The translations under genes and the position numbers were made by a program. Below, piece by piece: positions 35,656 through 44,356 of a stretch of 55,106 nt of DNA. The notes under the pieces were generated by a model, which saw only the letters and a program-made list of their open reading frames with translations, did no database searches and was not told where the DNA came from. The DNA is from Actinomycetota bacterium (lineage in GTDB: Bacteria > Actinomycetota > Acidimicrobiia > Acidimicrobiales > RAAP-2). The stretch lies in contig JARCRU010000031.1 in NCBI GenBank assembly GCA_029850535.1, forward strand, positions 1 to 55,106, read 5' to 3'. Numbering within the stretch: the first letter of the stretch is position 1; the number at the start of each line of letters is the position of its first letter.

Positions 35656-36083
35656 CGCGGCAGTCTGAAGTCCACAATGCCCAGCATGATCGCGCCCACA
35701 CAGAGACGACGTTGAGGAGCGACGCTCTCACCAATCGGTCGCCGCTCGTCATCAGGGACCTTCGAGTTCACAGTCAAGCGAACCCGCAGCAGTGGCAAAC
35801 AGCGCCACTGTATTGGTGGGTCGCATATTCATCGAGACGAACGAAGAGAATCAGTGGTTAGCCGACGCGGACATCCTTCAGTGGGTCACGGTTGGTCGAC
35901 GCCACCGAGTCTTTGCGGCACCGGAGACCATCACTGCATTTAGTGTCCTAGAACGCCTACTCGCTAGTCCCCGACGGCGACTCTCGGACGAGTGAGTTGG
36001 TGAGGACAGTTCCACGCAGAACTTGTGCGGTCCGGTGCCGCATCGTGATTCAATCAACAAGGTTGCGGAGCTTCACAATGGGA
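35656..36083. other. Intergenic stretch, no gene called
   Basis: A 67-codon GTG frame (35792-35995, plus strand) exists but has no ribosome site and no recognisable family, so it is not called. Nothing else seen. Confidence 0.35.
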
Positions 36084-36779
36084 TCAACCGAGAGTCGATT
36101 CGAATGCCCTCTGAAGTTCGATGGCGTATAAGACTTGGTCATCGAATAGTCCTGCCGAGCAAAGAAGCAGTCCCGGTGCAGGGATGATCGACCACGTTCC
36201 TTCGACCAGTACGACGGTGACCTTGGCTCTCAACTTGTCGCCATCCGATCGTCGATTCGCGAGTACTCGCTGGACCACCGATTCTGTCCGCGAGTGATGG
36301 ATGGCCGGGCTATACGTGCTCCACGGGTCACCGAGTGGCCAGTGGCGTTGTGCCGCCACTTGCAAAGGGTGACAACTCGCCAAACTTTGGAATCTCGGTG
36401 GATCAAAGACCTTCATCAGCGCGAAGTAGTCAGCGTCGCGACGATCATCCCGTTCCAGTCTTTGCTGAGGCTTCGCCAGATTAACTACCTCCTCCCTGTG
36501 CACATATCTTCGCCACCACGAAGTCCATGCGACGGTCAGATCGGCTACTTCAAGTGGATTGAGTTTCAGATCTAGTTTCTCCACACCCGTGATGAGGGGT
36601 GGTGGAATTTCAGCTCCGACTGGCGATAGAGCACACGCCGCACGGACGCAGAGAATGAGGTGTGCTGAATCGCCGCCATCGACCTCGATGCTCCACGACG
36701 GCGTCTCGATACTCTGCATTCTCGAAATATACCGTCGGGAGAAAAATCCATTTGACATATCACTCGTCGGCGGCCACAC
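36084..36779 (-). CDS. Hypothetical protein
   Basis: Up to 231 aa. I do not recognise it. The middle is soluble and charged (LNPLEVADLTVAWTSWWRRY), and the C-terminal part reads well as protein (AKVTVVLVEGTWSIIPAPG, LFDDQVLYAIELQRAFES). The first 20 residues are doubtful: ATG at 36758 or 36719 would remove SNGFFSRRY or start at MQSIETPSW. No signal peptide, helices or catalytic motifs are evident. Its base composition is lower in GC than most neighbours. Moderately likely to be real. Confidence 0.5.
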   Translation of the reverse strand: MWPPTSDMSNGFFSRRYISRMQSIETPSWSIEVDGGDSAHLILCVRAACALSPVGAEIPPPLITGVEKLDLKLNPLEVADLTVAWTSWWRRYVHREEVVNLAKPQQRLERDDRRDADYFALMKVFDPPRFQSLASCHPLQVAAQRHWPLGDPWSTYSPAIHHSRTESVVQRVLANRRSDGDKLRAKVTVVLVEGTWSIIPAPGLLLCSAGLFDDQVLYAIELQRAFESTLG

Positions 36780-37111
36780 GTTCGGACGCTCGATGTATCG
36801 CTGTGGGCAGTGGCGAGAACGTTGATTCGGTTTACGTGTCTCGCGCGGGATGTGACAACGGAATGAACGGTGTAACGCGGACGTGCTCGACGCCTAATTG
36901 GCGTGTCACTATCGGTGCAGTCGCGAAGTACTCACGGCGTCAGCACTGTCGATCATTGCGAGGTTCAAGCAATTGGTGAAAGGGTGCCAATGGTGGAGTC
37001 CCGGGAGATCCCGACCGTCGGGGTGACACTCGAAAACTGAACGCACCTACTCATTGGCCGCTATTCGCACGATGCCGAAGTGGGAGAGAATGTATCGACA
37101 TGCGTGAACCG
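36780..37111. other. Intergenic stretch, no gene seen
   Basis: Less GC-rich than its surroundings. No frame, hairpin or repeat that I can support. Confidence 0.35.
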
Positions 37112-38539
37112 TTAATGCGCTAGCCAGACACTCGACGCGAATTCTCCTCGGGGGCCACTTTGCGCAACAGCGACGCAACGACTGGCACTCAAACATGCGG
37201 CGGCAGTCAGACCCATGCCAAGAGTGGAACCCATGCCGGTCACGTGTCCGGCGACCACGACGGTCGTCCCGTCGACTAGGTCAGCGCGTCCTTCGACGAG
37301 AATCCAGCACGAGGTGGAGCTTGGGCAGGTCGTCGTGGTCGGAACACCCTGCGAGAGGAGCCCGTCGAAGGTGGTGGTGACCCGACGCCACGCTCCACCG
37401 TTCCACGACAGGACGAGTGGATCTCGTCCAATGCCACCGACCGCCAAGCACTTCGAGGGCGTCGGACAAGCGACACCGGTCAATTGACTTTGGGGACCCA
37501 CACTGGGGCTCGCGACCACCGACGCCGACGTTGGCCCCACGTGCTCGACGAGCGAGGGGGCGGGAGGTGTCAGGCTGTGCGCAAGCCCGACCGCCCAGCA
37601 ATTCACTGTGCTCACGCACGACACCGCGTCGAGGAATGCGCCACCCGGATTGGCCGAAGGCACCACGCGCCAACGCCCCTGCGCGAGACGTTCGACCAAC
37701 GGCGCGGCACTGTTTGTGCCAGCGTTGGTGATGCCCACGGCGACGCAGTTGTTGACCGCCGGGCAACTCACGCCCGTCAGCGCAGTGGCGTCGCCTCCGG
37801 CAGGTGGAACAGGGGATCCGATCTGCCGCCACAGCCCCCCGGTCAATTCTTCGATGAGGGGAAGATGCTGTTGGTGGATGAATTCGCCCACGGCGACACA
37901 AAAACCCGCGCTAGCGCAACTCACGGACTGAAGAAAACCTTGGGACACCGCAGGTGCGGGTGCGGGGACCCAGGCATTGCCCGTGAGCCGTTCGATGATG
38001 CTGTGACCGGGATTCGCCGATCCAGGCAAACCCGCCCATCCCACGGAGTAGCATGTCGCCGCCCCCGCGCAAGCGACGCCAGTGAGGGTTCGCGGTCCCG
38101 AGCCAGACATGGGGATCGTGGGGAAGGCCGGTCCCACTGGTGCCCCTGGACTACCGGACATTACGCCGCCCGAAATGATCGGGGGAAAAGTCCGCGTCAC
38201 TGCACCCGATGCGTTGCTAACGACAACGCGAAGGTCATATGCAGTCCCCGGAGTGAGGCTGCGTAGAACGATTGTCACGCTGGAGTTCGTCGGCGAGGCC
38301 GACACCCTGACGGGTTGGCTGGAGGCGCCGTAGGCCGTGGTGGTTCCGAAATCGACGACGACCGTCGTGGCTTCAGAATTGGTGAACAGGTTCACCGTGA
38401 GTTTGATGGTGGCGGACGAACTGGGAAGCACCCTCATCATGCTCACCAGTGGCGGGCCACTGGCGCCGGCCGGTTCGCCAGTCAGGGGAACCCCCACACT
38501 CGCCAAGGCGATCACCAAACCCACAAGCCACCGTCGCAT
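37112..38539 (-). CDS. Secreted FN3-like protein with seven Cys-pair repeats
   Basis: 475 aa from ATG 38539, preceded by AGGGGG six bases away. Signal peptide RRWLVGLVIALASVGVPLTG. Residues about 30-120 form a fibronectin type III-like domain (SATIKLTVNLF, LTPGTAYDLRVVV). Then come seven repeats of about 45 residues centred on a Cys-x5-6-Cys motif: GVACAGAATCYSVG, SVSCASAGFCVAVG, GVSCPAVNNCVAVG, AVSCVSTVNCWAVG, GVACPTPSKCLAVG, TTTCPSSTSCWILV, AAACLSASRCVAVA. The spacing suggests a disulfide-stapled beta-propeller. No anchor is visible. Function unknown, likely extracellular. Confidence 0.8.
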   Translation of the reverse strand: MRRWLVGLVIALASVGVPLTGEPAGASGPPLVSMMRVLPSSSATIKLTVNLFTNSEATTVVVDFGTTTAYGASSQPVRVSASPTNSSVTIVLRSLTPGTAYDLRVVVSNASGAVTRTFPPIISGGVMSGSPGAPVGPAFPTIPMSGSGPRTLTGVACAGAATCYSVGWAGLPGSANPGHSIIERLTGNAWVPAPAPAVSQGFLQSVSCASAGFCVAVGEFIHQQHLPLIEELTGGLWRQIGSPVPPAGGDATALTGVSCPAVNNCVAVGITNAGTNSAAPLVERLAQGRWRVVPSANPGGAFLDAVSCVSTVNCWAVGLAHSLTPPAPSLVEHVGPTSASVVASPSVGPQSQLTGVACPTPSKCLAVGGIGRDPLVLSWNGGAWRRVTTTFDGLLSQGVPTTTTCPSSTSCWILVEGRADLVDGTTVVVAGHVTGMGSTLGMGLTAAACLSASRCVAVAQSGPRGEFASSVWLAH

Positions 38540-39123
38540 CACGTCCCCCTGTGACACGGACGACGCCGACGAGCGCCGTTCAACGGCCAGCATATCGAGT
38601 ACGTGTACGCCGTGCTATCCCCTGGTGATTGATATCCCCGCGCGCTTCGTGTCCGCTCCCATCGTGGTGTATCAGCCATGAAAGGAGCGCCTCTGTTCGT
38701 CGGCGTGATAGCCATCAACCCCCACGAAGTGGAGCGAGGCAGTGAATGGGAAACGTTCAGGAATAGGGTTGCTCACGAGCACTAGTTGACTCAGGATGCA
38801 CCCACGTGGCGCTGCATTGGAGCAACGCGGAGCGGCGGCTTCAACCGGTGAGCCAACTCGAAGGAGCTTCGTTGCGGGGCGATTCCGGCAACGTTGGCGT
38901 GAGAACGAGTAACCCAATTCTCTACGAAGGTCGATCACCGGGCGTACGGAACGAGCGTCATCTCCACCCGGGGCACGTCCATCTATCGGCAACAGATGTC
39001 GTGCACACGATTGATGGAACGTGATCAGATTCTCGTCGTCTGTTCCGGCCCGGAACTCCCTTCAGTATGACGTAGGGCTCGACCGCCCTCGCGTCGAAGA
39101 GTGTCGTCAGTCGGCGTTGTGAT
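38540..39123. other. Intergenic stretch, no gene called
   Basis: About 580 nt upstream of the secreted protein and downstream of the MDR gene. Open frames are short and unsupported. It may hold the promoter of the secreted protein gene; no clear hexamers are seen. Confidence 0.35.
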
Positions 39124-40107
39124 CTAACTCAGACTGCGCCAATCTATGACACCAGCAACTGTTGGCAGCGATCCCGAAAGGACGCTGTCCATCAATCGTT
39201 CGATGGACTCCCTCGTTGAACTTGAAACAGTGGCCAACTGCTCTAACGCCAAATGTCCCTCGCGCATTAGTTGTAGCGTGCTGCGAATTCGAGAGGGGGT
39301 CCACCCCGAAACGAAGGACGCAGTCAGTTCGCGTTTTTGCATCAGCTCCATGCTCGCCCAGTTCTTCACACCATCGGGGGAGTGACCACTAAAAATGATC
39401 ACGCCCGACTCGGTGGGCAATGCGTCCACGTAGTTTGCGAACGCTTCATCATTTTGCACGGTGTCGATGACGGCGACTGGTTGCCACGAGCGCACTGCAT
39501 CCGTGCACGACCTGGAATCTACGGTGTTGATGGAGAAGTCAGCGAGGGGATGCATTCGAGCCCCGTGACGACCGACCAGCAGCACGTCGAAACCTCTGGC
39601 ACGGGCGGCTAACGCACCCGACACACCAATGATTCCATCACCAAAGACAACGATTCGCTCCCCTCGGTCGTTGGGAAGTCGTGAGGCCGCGTTAAAGCCA
39701 ACTTGCGCGGAGATGAAGAGAGATGCGCGCTTCGCGTCAATCCCGGTTGCGTCGTAGACCTCGTCGCAGGGAGATATGGCGAGTGAGCAGTGCCCACCCC
39801 AGGCGGGGGATGCCTCGACAATTCCCGAGGACGTAGTCGCAACAACCTCTTGCCCGATCGAAAATTCACTTACTTGGCTTCCAATGGCCTCGACAATTCC
39901 CGATCGTTGGTATCCGGGAACAAGAGGAAAACTCAAATCCATCCAGGTGAATTTGCCTTGCATCACCCACTTGTCTGTACCGGTGCTCACACCAGAGAAG
40001 AGAGTTCGAATCAAAACGTCGCGCGGACCCAAATCTGCCAAGTTAACTTCTTCGATTTGCAGTTTTCCTGGTGCCGTGACCGTAACTGCCAGAGATTGCT
40101 GATCCAT
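39124..40107 (-). CDS. MDR-superfamily zinc-binding-like dehydrogenase
   Basis: 327 aa. N-terminal GroES-like region (PRDVLIRTLFSGVSTGTDKW, LVPGYQRSGIVEAIGSQV) and a Rossmann domain with nucleotide loop VVFGDGIIGVSGALAARARG (about residues 150-170). The STGT stretch and overall order recall BchC-type and related MDR reductases. The usual catalytic zinc motif GHExxG is GYQRSG, so the zinc-ligand histidine is absent; the enzyme may be zinc-independent. No Shine-Dalgarno sequence is clear before ATG 40107. No partner genes adjoin it. Confidence 0.8.
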   Translation of the reverse strand: MDQQSLAVTVTAPGKLQIEEVNLADLGPRDVLIRTLFSGVSTGTDKWVMQGKFTWMDLSFPLVPGYQRSGIVEAIGSQVSEFSIGQEVVATTSSGIVEASPAWGGHCSLAISPCDEVYDATGIDAKRASLFISAQVGFNAASRLPNDRGERIVVFGDGIIGVSGALAARARGFDVLLVGRHGARMHPLADFSINTVDSRSCTDAVRSWQPVAVIDTVQNDEAFANYVDALPTESGVIIFSGHSPDGVKNWASMELMQKRELTASFVSGWTPSRIRSTLQLMREGHLALEQLATVSSSTRESIERLMDSVLSGSLPTVAGVIDWRSLS

Positions 40108-40607
40108 TCGTTAGGCCCCAATTCGATTGTCCGTTGTCGCTATCCGACTCTCACGCTGGATCCATCTTGGCATCGAGAACTTCGATTGGCCGTTCAGGTA
40201 GGCCGCCGTCGAAGGTGGAGGGTCCGGCGGACCGTCAAAAGTTCAAGAGATGGAAGCCACTGAGCAAGTCGGCGAGTCGCTTCAAAGTCGCAAACTCCTG
40301 CAGTGACGCACGTGCTCCCCGGGCTCTGTGGGAGGAGGTCGTGGCAAAAAATCAGAAACTCGAGGGAGGCAAAGAGGAAGCGTAGCGAGCGAAACCGCGG
40401 AGGTCGCTACCCAAAGAAAGACGCAGTCGGGACTCCCTGGGGAGCGTCCTGCGCAAGTTATTGAGAAATCATCTCCGTCACGTGAACCTGTTCGGGTCAA
40501 AATCACGGCAATGAATTTCGAACGTGCCGGCGCCAATGTGTCGGCAGCAGGAACGTGAAAACAAGTGTCGGTGTGAGGCTCACCGGACAATCCGCTTCGC
40601 GTGGACG
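40108..40607. other. Stretch without recognisable gene
   Basis: Overlapping frames of 75-100 codons on both strands show no family similarity or ribosome sites. It lies between the MDR gene and the hairpin at 40608. Confidence 0.35.
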
Positions 40608-40653
40608 ACAGACAACGGCGCCGAAGGTTATGGGCGTCGGCGCCGTTGTCTGT
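40608..40653. terminator. Perfect 17-bp hairpin, likely terminator
   Basis: ACAGACAACGGCGCCGA (40608-40624), 12-nt loop, and its exact reverse complement (40637-40653). It lies about 50 nt past the stop of the minus-strand small membrane gene, consistent with ending its transcript, although no T-run follows. Confidence 0.65.
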
Positions 40654-40705
40654 TACGTGGAGTCCTGAGGTAGCACTAGGTTGATCGGAGGACGCCTACC
40701 GCGAA

Positions 40706-40909
40706 CTATGCAGCATGTTCGAGCTCCTTAACCTGGGGTTCGATGCGAAAGGCCTCGAGTCTCGTTACGGCCACCTCGTTGCTTTCGACGCGGTCCTGGT
40801 GCTTCATCCCAACGACCAGGGGCACGATCGCGATCGCAATTGCGACGATGGCGATTGGAATATTCAGTAGGACAATGTTCATTTTTGTCTTCGTTGGTGT
40901 GTCCGTCAC
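40706..40909 (-). CDS. Small single-helix membrane protein
   Basis: 67 aa. One hydrophobic segment (NIVLLNIPIAIVAIAIAIVP, about residues 11-30) then a charged tail with KHQDRVESNEVAVTRLEAF. The start GTG 40909 is strongly supported by GAGGAGG nine bases upstream, which decides for a real gene despite its size. It points away from the response regulator gene and shares its upstream region with it. Function unknown; membrane-anchored accessory to that two-component pair is possible but only inferred from position. Confidence 0.7.
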   Translation of the reverse strand: MTDTPTKTKMNIVLLNIPIAIVAIAIAIVPLVVGMKHQDRVESNEVAVTRLEAFRIEPQVKELEHAA

Positions 40910-41076
40910 ATCAACTTTCCTCCTCGCAACATTTCTATCGACAACAAGTTATGGAAAGGCAATGTGAGAGTCATTGCTCAGACATTTCTCGGTCAAGATT
41001 TCATAAGAGAAGTCTGGGAATTATCGGTGAGTCAACTGCGTTCGTATTTCGTTGCCGCTCTCAATAGGCTGGGGCG

Positions 41077-41751
41077 ATGCCGAACGTGCGAGTCCTCATT
41101 GTTGACGATGAGAGCCTGTTGCGCGCCTTGGTGAGGCCGTATCTAGAAGCCGACGGTTACGACGTTGTCGAGGCGGACAGTGGCCCGGCTGCTCTCGTCG
41201 TGATTGAGAATGACAGCGTCGACCTAGCGATTATCGATGTCATGCTTCCCGGCTTCGACGGCATCGAATTGGTGAAGAAGGTCCGAGAGTCACATGATTT
41301 CCCTATCATCCTTTTGACGGCGCGACGCGAAGAAGGCGAGCGTATCGCTGGACTTCGACTCGGTGCCGATGACTACGTCACGAAGCCATTTTCCGTTCCA
41401 GAACTCGTTGCACGAGTGGCGGCCAATCTTCGTCGCACGCAGTCCGTGACGGGCGACATCGATGACGCTCTCATCATCGGGGATATCGAGATCCGGGTGG
41501 CCGCCCGGACGGTTCGGGTTAAGGGCGGCGACGTAGATTTGACTCGCCGTGAATTTGATTTGCTGCTCGCATTGGTTCATCACCGCAATCGGGTGATTTC
41601 ACGAAGCGACCTACTGAACGAAGCGTGGCCGAGTGCCTATTTCGTCGAGAAGACGATTGACGTCCACATCGCGGGGCTTCGAAAGAAATTGGGGGATTCT
41701 CTCAAGGTGAGTTCCGTGAGAGGTGTTGGCTATCGTCTCGAAGTCTCATGA
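41077..41751 (+). CDS. OmpR/PhoB-family response regulator
   Basis: 224 aa. Receiver domain: acidic pocket VDDES, phospho-acceptor Asp54 in IIDVMLPGFDG, switch Thr in LLTAR and Lys in DDYVTKPF. C-terminal winged helix (about 130-224) with DLTRREFDLLLALVHHRNRV and VDVHIAGLRKKL-like DVHIAGLRKKLG. A TAGGCT six bases before the ATG could be a -10 box for a leaderless transcript, although GGGGCG could also serve as a ribosome site. Stop overlaps the kinase start (ATGA). Target genes unknown. Confidence 0.93.
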   Translation: MPNVRVLIVDDESLLRALVRPYLEADGYDVVEADSGPAALVVIENDSVDLAIIDVMLPGFDGIELVKKVRESHDFPIILLTARREEGERIAGLRLGADDYVTKPFSVPELVARVAANLRRTQSVTGDIDDALIIGDIEIRVAARTVRVKGGDVDLTRREFDLLLALVHHRNRVISRSDLLNEAWPSAYFVEKTIDVHIAGLRKKLGDSLKVSSVRGVGYRLEVS

Positions 41752-43022
41752 TGATGCGATGGCGATCTCCCATTAGTTCGAGGGCGATTGTCGTGGGAGT
41801 TTCTTCCACGATCGCGGCGTTGTTGGTGACTTTCGCCATTGCCGGGACAATCGGATCGAGTCGAAGTGCGCAGGATCAGCGCACCGAAAATGCTGCGATG
41901 ATCGAACTGTTGGCGAGTTCAGTTTCCGGCGGTTCACTCGCGAATATTGGCCAGTACCGCGGACTCTTGGCGGCTGAGAGACAGCGAGCTGTCGTCACCA
42001 TCAACGGCCAATCGACGATCTTCGGTGATCCTCTCCAAGGGGAACGTCATCTCTTGACGGTGTCAGTTCCGATCAAGGGTGGGTCGATTACATTGGCCAG
42101 TCCGGTCGCTAAGAGTTTTGACCCGCCTTTTGAGATAGTTCTCCTCACCCTTGGCGTGCTTCTCGTCGTTCTCGGTAGCGTCTTCCTCGCCAATCGGACG
42201 GCAAATCGACAGACGAGGCTTCGGGTCGAGGACGCCGTGAGAGCAGCCGAACGGGTGTCGATGGGCGATTTCACCGCTCGAATCGGCTCGGGTGGTCCGG
42301 AACCCATCGTTCGTCTCGGCTCGGCGTTTGACGCCATGGCGGCGAGACTCGAGTCAATTGATCGCGAACAGCGCGAATTCCTGGCGGATTTGGCTCACGA
42401 GATTGCCACACCGATTCAAGCACTGTCGGGCTTCTCGCAAGCGGTGATCGACGGAACCATTCCTACAGATACGGCGCAAGCAGCGATCGAGAGTCAGACC
42501 GCCAGGTTGTCGGAGCTTCTGGACGAGCTCACGCAACTTCGCAGTCTCGACGCTCCGGGCGAGAGCCATGTGAGCGAAGTGGACCTTGAAGCGTTGACCA
42601 ATTCCCTCTACGTTGAATTCAAACCAATAGCCACCGCCGCTGGGATCGATATGCAATTCCGTGGAGAGAGCGTCACCTTGTTGACCGAGCAGAATTTGGT
42701 GGAGACCGTGTTGCGGAACTTCATCACGAACGCACTGAGGTACACGCCGCGCGGAAAGCAGATCATCATCGGCTGCAAAGTTATCCATCAGAGGGCCGTC
42801 CTGTCGGTGACGGACACTGGCCTTGGAATAGCGGCTGAACATCAACAGCGGATCTTCGATCGATTCTTTCGCACCACTGAAGCGCGTGACCGCATTAGCG
42901 GAGGAACGGGTCTGGGATTGACCATTGCGCGTAGGGCGGCACATAGTCTCGGAGGTCACATTGAGTTGGAAAGTGAACTCGACCAAGGTAGCGACTTTCG
43001 ACTCGTGTTACCCCTGATCTGA
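41748..43022 (+). CDS. Sensor histidine kinase
   Basis: 424 aa. Two membrane helices (AIVVGVSSTIAALLVTFAIA and FEIVLLTLGVLLVVLGSVFL) enclose a periplasmic-side sensor of about 90 residues. A HAMP linker follows (RVSMGDFTARI). The H-box is FLADLAHEIATP with phospho-His217, the N-box NFITNALRYTP, then DTGLGIA, IFDRFFR and GTGLGLTIARR. Phosphorylates the upstream regulator. The start may be ATG 41748, 41751 or 41754 (ATGATGATG). Confidence 0.93.
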   Translation: MMMRWRSPISSRAIVVGVSSTIAALLVTFAIAGTIGSSRSAQDQRTENAAMIELLASSVSGGSLANIGQYRGLLAAERQRAVVTINGQSTIFGDPLQGERHLLTVSVPIKGGSITLASPVAKSFDPPFEIVLLTLGVLLVVLGSVFLANRTANRQTRLRVEDAVRAAERVSMGDFTARIGSGGPEPIVRLGSAFDAMAARLESIDREQREFLADLAHEIATPIQALSGFSQAVIDGTIPTDTAQAAIESQTARLSELLDELTQLRSLDAPGESHVSEVDLEALTNSLYVEFKPIATAAGIDMQFRGESVTLLTEQNLVETVLRNFITNALRYTPRGKQIIIGCKVIHQRAVLSVTDTGLGIAAEHQQRIFDRFFRTTEARDRISGGTGLGLTIARRAAHSLGGHIELESELDQGSDFRLVLPLI

Positions 43023-43199
43023 TCTGATTTCATCGCATTGACGAGGTACTCAGCACAGATCGCAGTCCAACACATCCAGTTCGATGGTCAGACGGAATTT
43101 TTGAGTGGATGGTCCCGACGAATCATTGAACGACCCATCCGGCAGGTGCATTCCTGTCGTGTTGGCGTGAAGTGAAAGTCTCACGTATTCGCTATGGCT

Positions 43200-44273
43200 C
43201 TAAATGGTTCCCGTCGCAAGTTGAAGGAGGAGGCTGGCAAGAGTTACTACTACCCAGAGGATTGCGCCGAGTGCGAGCGGTCGAATTCCTGCGCGGCGTA
43301 TGTCGCGCAGGCGCGTAGAGAGCCCTATGGCGGCGAGTGCAATAGCAATGAATATTTGTGCCACGTTGGCCAGGTCGTGGCTCACGGTGTGAGAGAAGAT
43401 CCCAGCACTGTTCAAAAGAACAGCACCGACAAACCAAGCGATGAACCATGGGAAGATCTTGACGAGTCGAGCTGGTGTGAAAATTTGCCCGACTCGATTC
43501 TCGCGTTGTCCTTCCTGCCGGGTCTTCCAAAATGCCAGACCTAGGGCAATCGGAATGATCATGAGCGTACGAGAAAGCTTGACGATGATCGCGTACGACG
43601 AGGCGGCGTGACCGTAGACCGAGGATGTCGCGACCACCGAGGAGACGTCATTGACAGCTGTCCCCGCGAAGAGACCGAAAGAGTGCTGTGAGAGATGGAG
43701 CGCGTGACCCAGCAGGGGGAACGTCAGTACGGCGACGACGTTGAAGGTGAAGATAGTGGCCACCGCGTAGGCGACGTCTTGCTCTGGTGCTTCGATGATG
43801 GCGTCGGTGGCCGCGATCGCCGACGCACCACAAATGGCCGTGCCCACGCCAATCAAGGTGCGCACGTCACCGACGACTCCGAGGCTGCGTCCAACGAACC
43901 ACGCCGCGCCAAGAGCGATGACGAGGGTACCCAAAAGTACCGGTAAGGAAGATACTCCCGTGGAAGTGACCTCGTGGAGAGAAAGTCCGGTGCCGAGCAG
44001 GACAATTGAAATTTGCAAAACCCGCTTGCTGGCAACATGAAGGCCAGGACGCAGGGATGAGCTGGCGGGACGAGCGAGAGCGACCAGAATCCCGATGATG
44101 ATTGCAATGACGGGAGCCCCGACAATTGGGAGGAGATGCGCGATTCCGGTCGCCGCCACGCCGATGACTGTGGCGAGAGATAGTCCTGGTAGCGCTCGGA
44201 GCGTCGAGCGCGCCACGTTCTTCGAAAATGGCGTGGAGCTCGGCGCGCGATCCTTGTCTGATTGGGTGGTCAC
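43200..44273 (-). CDS. YeiH/UPF0324-family transporter
   Basis: About 357 aa with roughly ten helices (LATVIGVAATGIAHLLPIVG, VIAIIIGILVALARP, ISIVLLGTGLSLHEV, LIGVGTAICGASAIAAT and others). The TAICGASAIAAT block and FAGTAVNDVSSVVATS are typical of the YeiH (conserved hypothetical 698) family, proposed to export sulfite or sulfonate-related anions. GTG 44273 is preceded by GAGAGGAGG and preferred over a TTG at 44294. The divergent LysR gene 83 nt away is a common partner and likely regulator. Confidence 0.85.
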   Translation of the reverse strand: MTTQSDKDRAPSSTPFSKNVARSTLRALPGLSLATVIGVAATGIAHLLPIVGAPVIAIIIGILVALARPASSSLRPGLHVASKRVLQISIVLLGTGLSLHEVTSTGVSSLPVLLGTLVIALGAAWFVGRSLGVVGDVRTLIGVGTAICGASAIAATDAIIEAPEQDVAYAVATIFTFNVVAVLTFPLLGHALHLSQHSFGLFAGTAVNDVSSVVATSSVYGHAASSYAIIVKLSRTLMIIPIALGLAFWKTRQEGQRENRVGQIFTPARLVKIFPWFIAWFVGAVLLNSAGIFSHTVSHDLANVAQIFIAIALAAIGLSTRLRDIRRAGIRPLALGAILWVVVTLASLLLQLATGTI

Positions 44274-44337
44274 ACGTCCTCCTCTCTCTTCCAAGTCTTC
44301 AGGGGCGATTGACGAGTGACTAGTGCGGAATTTGAGT

Positions 44338-44355
44338 ATCGCTATAAACTGCGAT
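44338..44355. promoter_or_regulatory. LysR-type operator and leaderless promoter
   Basis: ATCGC-TATAAACT-GCGAT forms a T-N11-A style dyad directly before the lysR ATG (44357). TATAAA inside it lies eight bases before that ATG, fitting a -10 box with transcription starting at the ATG, so the gene would be leaderless and repressed when the site is bound. It is in the divergent region shared with the YeiH-like gene. Confidence 0.55.
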
Positions 44356-44356
44356 T

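Noticed and set aside
35792..35995. 67-codon GTG frame upstream of the GGDEF gene
   Set aside because: No Shine-Dalgarno sequence and no family similarity; coding character is weak.
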